Assembly: GCF_018446385.1 (NCBI RefSeq)
Contig: NC_055991.1
Coordinates: 94,905,712-94,969,711 of the forward strand
Direction: 5' to 3'
Origin: Zingiber officinale
Lineage: Eukaryota; Streptophyta; Magnoliopsida; Zingiberales; Zingiberaceae
DNA: 64,000 nt
This document shows, in pieces, positions 56,721-64,000 of the stretch (its first letter is position 1; every line of letters begins with the position of its first letter). The translations under genes and the position numbers were made by a program. The notes below the pieces were generated by a model, which was not told the origin of the DNA, ran no database searches, and saw only the letters and a list, made by a program, of their open reading frames with translations.

Positions 56721-58228
56721 ATCTCCCCCTTTTTGATTATGGCAACCCAAATTCAAAGTTAAGTTAAAACAAATGCATAAATATATCAAAAGGTTTAAGT
56801 GAGCAAGCTTAAGTACATAAATTCAAATAAAAGTATAACTTAAGCTAACACTTAAACTTTGTGAAGCTCCCCCTTAATACAGGGCTTCCTTTTACTTTTG
56901 AATTAGATAGATTTTTACTTTTTGAATTTCCTACTCTCCCCCCTTGCCATTTATCAAAAAATAAGTCAATTTTACTTTTGAATTTCCTACTCTCCTCCTT
57001 TGCCATTTACCAAAAAAATAAGCTAGTTGACAGCAAGTTTTAATTTTCTAGAAAAAAATAGACTTAGTCTTCGAATGAAAAAAAACTTGTGTATTACTTA
57101 GCTTATAATTAAGTTTTACTGAAAAAAAAGATGTTAGTTAAAGGAGAAAGAGGACTTTAAAAAGAAATATTTTTCTCTTAATTTAAAAAAAAGTTGCAAA
57201 TCATTTTGAAGTTTCTTTTTACTTAGCAAAAACAAAAAAAAAAAATTGAAAGCCATGAGTTAACTTTTGCAAGTAAAGAAATATGATTTTAATACTTTTA
57301 GCTAAGTATAGAATTAATCTAATAGGTAACTTAGCAAAAATTCATAAAGATAGCTAAGTTTGAGGGTTGCTATATGAGTCAGTTAGCCAAATCTTTTGCA
57401 AACATTAAATTTTGAAAATATAACTTAAGTGAAAAGATACTTAGCTTAATTTGAATAAAATAATATTTATTTTTGAAAAAATTAGGAGTAAGAATTTATG
57501 AAACTATAGGACGCAGAGGGAGCAGCTAAAAGTTTAGGTTTTTTATTCAGTTGGTCCTTAAGTCCAAGCATGAGTCAAGTTAAAAAGTTGTTAACTTATT
57601 AATTTGTTTTGATCAGGTATCAGAGCCCTAAAGTACAAGCATGCTTAAGCTTAATATTTCCATTTTCTTCACCAACTGTCTAACCTTTAGCTACTTGCTG
57701 ATTGCCTAGAGGGCAGCAGCTTTCACCTGGTTAGTCAAGTTTAGTCATTTAGTCCAGTTAGATTTGACTAAGGCTGGAAGACTTGACTTGATTACTGTTA
57801 ATAAAGTATTTAACGCCCAGACTCATATTGATGCACAAAAATAAGCATTCTTGAGTCCAGGCTGTACCCTATGCATCTCACACCATTCTATGTTTTTCAA
57901 ACACAAGCAAGGTATACCTAGGTGTTTGTGAGATGCTCTGGCTTAAATATAGGGGAACAGGATTTCTAGGGGGAAAGCCTAAGCTAATTCCATATTTTGA
58001 AAATCTAGGAAAATGAGATTTTTAAAATTATTATTTTTCCTAGAATATTTAAGAACAATTTAAAAGTGGTTTTGAAATTATACTAACAAAAAATTGACAA
58101 ATAATACTGAATTAAAACATAAGTCATCTAAACATAAGATAATCAACTCCAAGATACAACCAAAAGGTGAGTGAAATATCCAGATCCAAAAAGTGAATGA
58201 CATATCCAGACAATCTAAAAAGATAGAG
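56721..58228 (-). other. Non-coding internal region between transposon-protein gene and 3' LTR
   Basis: AT-rich, no gene. Contains the polypurine tract (56721-56735) and a 10-bp inverted repeat GCATCTCACA...TGTGAGATGC (about 57873 and 57927) with a loop of about 45 nt, a candidate RNA stem. A GGTATCAGAGCCC phrase at 57619 is on the wrong strand to be this element's primer-binding site. Confidence 0.5.
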
Positions 58229-59547
58229 TCAAGCAGGTGGATCGTCAGCTGGAGGATCAGCTAGAGGCTGCTCGGGTGCTGACTGAGGCTGTCCCTGACG
58301 CCGTATCTCGCCTCGGAGAGACGCGAACCCTGCAGCCATCTCGGATCGCATAGATCGAAGGAAGCGATGGCTATCTAGTACAGTTCGTCGCGTCTGAGAG
58401 GACTGGATATCGAGCCGAGTGAGTCTGTCCTCGACAGAAAGTGGTGCCGACGTCGAAGGACCGGCAGATGTAGAGGGTCTAGCAGAGGTGGAAGGATCTG
58501 AGAAAAAGTCCTCGGCTAAGAAGTCGTCCCACTCCTCTCCCTCGCCTGGTATATCCTCGGCCTCTGGATCGATAGGGGCAGCGGCTGGCTGTGGTCGACC
58601 TGTCCAGGCTAGAACTCCATCAGCGTTGACCTCAGCACGGGCTAGTCTACAACTGCGTGACCTTAGTTCATCATATATGGTTAAAGGGATAACTGTTCAT
58701 CTGGTCACATCTATACCCTCGATGGTCGAAAAGATGGAAGTCAAAATATGACAGTAGGGCATATGCATTATACGGGAAGTGACTATATTATATGCTGAGA
58801 TGATGTTCTGGAACATGTGTAAGGCTATATCAATGTCCAACCGATGACTCAAGACATATAGAAAAATTGAATGTGAAGATCCCATCTTCGGGACATCTCG
58901 AGATGAGATGGGCAATATGCAGGTTGTCAGGACCCTATACATGACATAGTCCTGGACTCTAAGAGAAATTGACCTGAACTCAGTCAAGCCAAGTGGTCCC
59001 CCCCCCCCAAAAAAATACGTATAGACAGTGTCTAATGTAATATGAGAGTAGGGATCGCCAAATGGCAGATCTCTACCGGGGTAGCAAAGGAAGGTACACT
59101 CTGACGCTCTAAGGCCTAAAGCGGTACGTAACAAAGTGGGGGTAAGCTGAATGTCAGTGCTACCAACTCTAGAGGAGTATGTTCTATCATCAACCCTTTC
59201 AAAGTTGTGATAGAACTGTGCACATAAATCATGATTTATTGCATTACTGCAATAAACCAATTTGTCCAGCTGATAGTATTATATCATCTGGACCGATGGG
59301 TGATAGAATTGACTAAAAAAGGGCCTATTTATGTATCTAGGTTTGATAGGGTTAAATTTAAAGCTAGTAAATGTAGCCCTAAGTTGGTCGGTTGGGAATC
59401 TGAAGTCGGCTGATGGGAGTTTAGCCGGATTGGGATCGACTTGACATCGTTTCCTATTTTCAACATTTTTACACAAAAATTGGCAAAATAAGCACAAAGA
59501 TTATGTAAAATTGACTGGGTAGTGTTTAGAGTTTACCTAGGAGGCAT
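58229..59547 (-). pseudogene. 'Putative plant transposon protein' gene (PF20167-like), two exons
   Basis: Minus-strand gene with TATA at 59708-59718 and ATG 59547-59545. The first exon has only 11 nt (MPPR start), then an 83-nt intron 59536-59454 (AG|GTAAAC...AATAG|G). The large second exon runs to TGA 58231-58229. The spliced frame begins MPPRKR. The body contains FYHNFERVDDRTY, DIQLTPTLLRTALGL and the HMFQNIIS-type block of the plant transposon protein family of unknown function. The C-terminus is acidic and Ser/Pro-rich, with a triple PSTSA repeat. Stops: TAA 59281-59279 and TGA 58699-58697. A G11 run (58999-59009) sits inside the frame and may hide an indel. The family is usually found inside retrotransposons or their relics. 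Confidence 0.7.
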
Positions 59548-59826
59548 TGTGGGGTGTAGAAGGGGAAGAACAGGTTGAAGGCACCTTAGATCGTGAAGAA
59601 ATCGCACACGAGCTTGGGTTGTGTTTCGGTAGAACACGAATAGAATAAGCTTCTGTTCGTGGCAATATGAAGAATTGAAGGTGCCTTAAACATGAGTTTA
59701 AGGCACCTTATAAAGGCATTGGAGGTGCCTCGGACATGATCTGAGGTGCCTTAGTCTCAGGCGGTGGGAGTTTTCCCGCCGCTTTTTAGGGTGCCTCCCG
59801 TGTATGGGAGGTGCCTCCAACATGCA
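59548..59826 (-). promoter_or_regulatory. Promoter region with clustered AGG(C/T)(G/A)CCT motifs
   Basis: Seven motif copies (about 59578, 59678, 59703, 59727, 59743, 59791 and 59811) flank the TATA box CCTTTATAAGG (59708-59718). The layout copies the U3 of the LTR at 55456-56720. The segment may be a degenerate LTR U3-R reused as the promoter of the transposon-protein gene. Confidence 0.5.
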
Positions 59827-61520
59827 GTAACAACTCAAATTTCTTCAATTAGAGTCCTAAAAGTAATTTAAAAATATTATAGAAATATTCTATGGATTTT
59901 TAGAAATTTTTAGATTATTTTTATGAAATTTTTGGAGGTCGTTTGGTATTTTTACTAGACGAAAGAAGTTTCGACAAAAAAATGTCCAAGCCGAGATTCG
60001 AACCCGAGACCTCCGGCCGAACCAATATCTTAAGCAAATCCGGCTGACCAAGTGAGCAAGCGGATGTTGCTAATTAAGAAAGGAGCGACTTTTATTTAAG
60101 AAGTAATTAGTAATAGGGTATGAGAGTTATTAAGGGGAGCTTAGTTTTTTTCCCGTGACCTAAATTACTCACCTTTCCCTCTCACGTCGGCGCTTCTCAT
60201 CTCGGGCGAAACCGCAGCAACAAGAAAGGGTTTCTCTGGCGGCCGGCCAAAGAGGATTTCCGCGAGCTCTTCTCGGACCCGAGTTCCTCTCGTCAAGAAG
60301 GAAGCCGTGAGCACGAGGAAGAGGCCACGATCTCAAGCTCACCCGAACCCTAGAAAGTCTTTCTCTTCGGTTGTAAGTCCTAGAATGAGGTAAGTTGCTA
60401 CTCACCTGTGGTAAGAGTAGTTCCGAATTTGATTTGAGTTTTCCTTGTGTCTCTTGATCTTTTTGGATCATGCTGTGAAGTTGGTTGCTTGTGAAGCTTG
60501 CTGCCGTGAATTGAGGATTTGGATTCTTGTTTTCTCCTTGATTTTACTTCGAAGTATGCTGTAAGGGAATAGGGTTTTCAAAGTGTGCCGCCATGTGTAG
60601 GAAAGACCCTCTAGATGAGGATGCAGTAAAATGTTTCTGTTAGACTCGCTACCCCAACCTATTAGGGAACGCGCATAAGATGGTACTACGCCTGGGCCCA
60701 AGAGAAGTTGATAATTATTTTGAAGTATTATAAGTATAAGCTTTTGAACAAGTAAAATAAGTTTCACATAAGTATAAAAGTATTAAAGTATAAGTTTTAA
60801 ACAAGTGGAATAAAAGAATAAGTTTAGAACAAATGAAATAAGTTTCATTTTATTTTCAATCAGCAAGTTTAGTTTTCTTTTATGCTAGCATGTTATTTAG
60901 ATTAGCTTACTGTTCTTTGCTATTAGAAGAGCATGAGTAGCTTTACATGTTTAGCATTCCAGTATGCATTGTTCTTTTGCTATTAGATGAGCATGTGTAG
61001 TATTTTCTTTAGAGCTTTCAGTTCTTGGATTTTAGTATATTTACATGCATATTCGAGTTTTTGTAAGTTAGATAGCGCTTACTAAGTAATTTTGCTTGTA
61101 GTTTGCATTTGCTCTTACTGCAGATAAAGGAAGGTGACAAAGAGGTGCGGATGGTGTGTGATGCCAGGACTATGTGAGAGACTTGGGATGTAATTGAGTT
61201 TCCGCATTTTAGTGATTAATAAATATTTGAGATTGTATCTTAGATTTCTTGTCATTGGAGATTATTTTGTTTTAGATTGTATGCTGAGATGAGTTTGACA
61301 CTTATTTAACTGTATGGTTGTTTGATATATGTTCCAGCCGCCTGTGACTGATGTATACTATGTATGTATCTCAGTTTATGGTCATCGGTACAGGGGAGAT
61401 GCTACCGAAATTTTTCGGTAGAGACTCCTCGTCGTTTCAATCTTACTGGTTAAGTAGAGTTAGTAGTTAAGTAACGGTCACCCTTAGAGAGTAGTAGTAG
61501 TAAGAAGGGTGGTCGTTATA
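59827..61520 (+). mobile_element. 5' LTR of chromovirus B, 1694 bp
   Basis: Begins GTAACAACTC and ends GGTCGTTATA (terminal C to T). Aligns to the reverse complement of the A LTRs at both ends, including GATTCGAACCCGAGACC (B-box complement, 59995) and CCCCAACCTATTAGGGAAC (60652), but about 1.6 kb of the middle is absent. A splice-donor consensus GAG|GTAAGT at 60389 matches that of A. Confidence 0.8.
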
Positions 61521-61535
61521 GTTGGTATTAGAGCA
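61521..61535 (+). other. Primer-binding site of chromovirus B (mutated)
   Basis: GTTGGTATTAGAGC: the usual TGGTATCAGAGC with one C-to-T change, directly after the LTR. Confidence 0.75.
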
Positions 61536-61751
61536 GTTCCTATTCTCCAGCATCACACATCAGCACCAGCCTTACCGTCTTCATGTAAGAATGTATTTAT
61601 ACTTTCTTTTATGCTTTTCCCTTAGTGCTTGCAGTATAGAGAAATGTTTAGAAGTATCTGCTCATATGTGTTTAAAATCAAGAATCATGCTTAAGTAAGA
61701 TATATCTATAAAGCATAGTGATGATTTCAAGTTTTCCCTCTGCATGACGAG

Positions 61752-62440
61752 ATGTCAAGAAGAGGGCGTCCCCGTACCACTCGTACTGAGGACCCAGCTC
61801 AGGAGAACGTAGAGCCCAAAACAACTAAGCCTAATCTCTCTGAAGTTGTTGCTCAACTCCAGAGACAAGTGGCAGAGCAGCAACAAGTGATCGTCAATCT
61901 GATGGCGAATCGGCAGCCAGTCCCTCCCACTCCTCCAACTATCAATGTGGAGACTCCAGTGGTGACTGAGGTTCCACCAGCTGTTCTGGAAGTCACCACA
62001 GCACCTAGAAGACAAGAAGCATACCTCATCCAGTGGCTGAAGCTGAAACCAGAAAACTTTTCAGGCACGACTGAGCCTTGGGATGCTCAGGCTTGGTTCA
62101 AGACATTGGAGAGCACCATGGAACTTCTTGACTGGCCAGAAATCGAGAAGGTTAAGTGTGCCTCTTTCTGCTTATCTGGAGATGCTCGTATGTGTTGGGA
62201 GAGAGTTAAAAGCAAGAGAGCAGTCAATCAGATGAGTTGGGCTGACTATGAGACAAGGTTTCACGAAGAATTCTTCCGCTAACGGATCACCAATAAACAT
62301 TATGAAGAGTTTATAGAATTCAGACAAGGTGACCTGACAGTGGAAGAAGCAGTCAAAAGGTTCAATAGGCTAGCTCGTCTCTGCTCAGAGCTAGTAACTA
62401 CAGAGAAAGAACGAGTCAGACCCTCCCATCCTTTGAGTTT
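61752..62440 (+). pseudogene. Chromovirus B gag (N-terminal two thirds)
   Basis: ATG 61752. Arg-rich start (MSRRGRPRTTRTED), Gln-rich coil, proline linker, then the capsid domain (FSGTTEPWDAQAWFKTLE, WERVKSKRAVNQMSWADYETRF). TAA at 62280-62282 interrupts an RQRITNKHYEEF-type continuation, which stays readable to about 62415 (EEAVKRFNRLARLCSELV). It then ends at a deletion that removes the zinc knuckle and protease. It closely matches the gag remnant of element A and gives the start codon that A has lost. Confidence 0.8.
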
Positions 62441-64000
62441 ACGGGAGTGTCAAAGAGGAAGACCCAGAAATTCCTCTCTTCCCTCATAGCTCACCAGATG
62501 TTAGCTAAAGGGTGTACTAGTTTTCTTGCATTCATTGTGAGTACAGAAGAACTAGAAAGACCCAAGTAGGAGAAAGTTCGGATAGTCTGCGAGTATCCAG
62601 AGGTATTTCCAGAAGTGCTACCTGGACTACTTCCCAATAGAGAAGTGGAGTTTGAGATTGAATTGGTTCCTGGTACTGGTCCAATTTTAAAAGCTCCTTA
62701 CCGAATGTCTCCAGCAGAGCTGAAAGAGCTACAAGAATAACTCTAGGAGCTGCTTGACAAGGGTTTCATACGCCCTAGTCATTCACCATGGGGAGCTCCG
62801 GTGTTGTTCGTCAAGAAGAAAGATGGATTTATGTGGATGTGCATAGATTATAGAGCACTAAACAAAGTAACAATTAAGAACAAGTACCCTCTTCCCAGAA
62901 TAGATGATCTATTTGATTAGTTAAAGGGGACAACAGTGTTCTCTAAGATGGATCTGCGCTCTGGGTACTATTAGTTGAAAGTAAAGGAAAGCGATATACC
63001 CAGAACAGCTTTCAGGACTAGATACAGACACTATGAGTTCGTAGTCATGCCTTTTGGTGTGACTAATGCACCTGCAGTCTTCATGGAGTTGATGAACAGA
63101 GTGTTCAGAGAATACCTTGACAAATTTGTCATCGTGTTCATCGACGACATTCTAGTCTATTCCAGAACCCCAGAGGAGCATGACACGCACTTGAGAATAG
63201 TCCTGTAGACCCTTCAGCAAAAGCAGCTTTATGCTAAATTCTCAAAGTGCGAGTTCTGGTTAGAGCAGGTGACGTTTCTAGGTCACATCATTTCTAAAGA
63301 AGGTATTCAAGTGGATCCTGCCAAGATAGAAGCAGTCAATAATTGGCATAGGCCCTAGAACGCCAAGGAGATCAGAAGCTTCCTTGGTTTTGCTGGGTAC
63401 TATAGGAAATTCGTGGAGTACTTTTCCAGGATAGCTTCTTCACTAACGGCCTTAACCAGGGAGAACAAGAAGTTTGAATGGTCAGACAAATGTGAGCAAA
63501 ATTTCCAAGCATTGAAGAAGAGATTGACCAGTGCTCCTATCCTGACTGTTCCAGAGAGCGACAAGAGTTTTGACATCTACAGTGATGCTTCCAAGATGGG
63601 CCTAGGAGCTGTACTCATGCAAGAAGAAAAAGTTATAGCTTATGCTTTCAGATAACTCAAAGACTATGAGAAGAACCACCCCACTCATGATCTTGAGCTG
63701 GCAGCTGTGGTCTTTGCACTGAAACTCTGGTGACACTACTTGTAGGGAGTCCAGTGCAGGATCTTCACAGACCATTAGAGTTTAAAGTATTTCTTCACCC
63801 AGAAAGACTTAAACATGAGTCACCGCAGGTGGCTAGAGTTGGTCAAAGACTATGACTGTAAAACCTCTACCACCCAGGCAAAGCTAACAAAGTGGCAGAT
63901 GCACTAAGCAGAAAATCCAGTGCATCCCTGATGTCTTTGCCATCATTAGCCCTGTCACTGCAGAAGGAGTTGTTAGATTTAGAATTTGAAGTTATTTATG
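62441..64000 (+). pseudogene. Chromovirus B RT and RNase H, partial
   Basis: Follows A pol from the pre-RT segment (KRKTQKF) through [43 protein letters not shown] (63136-63180), [19 protein letters not shown], and RNase [18 protein letters not shown] (63578) to AAVVFALKLW. At least eleven in-frame stops, most at Gln or Trp codons. TGA 63731-63733 is at the same codon as TGA 21609-21611 in A. A frame loss near 63863 precedes the window end. Confidence 0.85.

Larger units (their letters stand above)
59827..64000 (+). mobile_element. Chromovirus B, relative of element A, cut by window end
   Basis: Plus-strand copy of the same family as 17059-27098: LTR 59827-61520, primer-binding site 61521-61535, gag, RT and RNase H, reaching the linker before integrase at 64000. 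It lacks protease, as A does, with the same right deletion edge. Many more stops than A, so older or more mutated. Confidence 0.88.

Noticed and set aside
57610..57635. GGTATCAGAGCCC as a primer-binding site
   Set aside because: Plus strand, no LTR end immediately upstream, and opposite to the surrounding minus-strand element.

Overview
The window is plant nuclear DNA made almost entirely of nested transposable elements around one decayed host gene. LTR retrotransposons with plant-type domains, a Tourist-like MITE, spliced transposon-associated genes and a glycoside hydrolase family 1 (GH1) pseudogene with plant intron layout all point to a large-genome angiosperm. The repeat-rich LTR types suggest a monocot, but that is an inference; no species can be named.

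Region by region. 1-17058: the 5' and central parts of a very large minus-strand Ty3/gypsy element of the Tat lineage. It has an LTR (15243-17058) with a 39-bp repeat array, gag, PR-RT-RNH-aRNH-INT (10024-15194), an 81-bp tandem array (7683-9724), and two antisense, intron-containing 'gypsy-type transposase' ORFs (1-1923 and 2990-7231). A 1773-bp solo LTR (5361-7133) interrupts the second ORF. The Tat 3' LTR lies left of the window. 17059-27098: an older minus-strand chromovirus (Tekay/Del-like) whose 3' LTR the Tat element entered. It has a chromodomain, but the gag C-terminus and protease are missing. 27099-34975: AT-rich sequence with the GH1 beta-glucosidase pseudogene (28817-32449). That gene was hit in an exon by a 191-bp palindromic TG...CA element and in an intron by an 826-bp MITE. 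34976-52368: a minus-strand Ty1/copia element with 1832-bp LTRs, itself interrupted in gag by a plus-strand gag-protease-only gypsy element (40387-48634). 52369-59826: decayed sequence, an inverted old copia LTR, a SIRE-like 3' LTR with polypurine tract, and a spliced minus-strand gene of the 'putative plant transposon protein' type. 59827-64000: a second, plus-strand chromovirus relative, cut by the window edge.

Order of events that can be read: chromovirus A, then Tat inside its LTR, then the solo-LTR parent inside the Tat antisense ORF; separately copia, then the gag-protease element inside copia gag. Most coding frames carry stops, often of the C-to-T type (CAG to TAG, CAA to TAA, TGG to TAG/TGA), as expected for methylated, silenced repeats. 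The gag-protease element has the best preserved frame and long, very similar LTRs, so it is the youngest-looking insertion.

No rRNA genes, functional tRNA genes, CRISPR arrays, or bacterial or organellar genes were seen.
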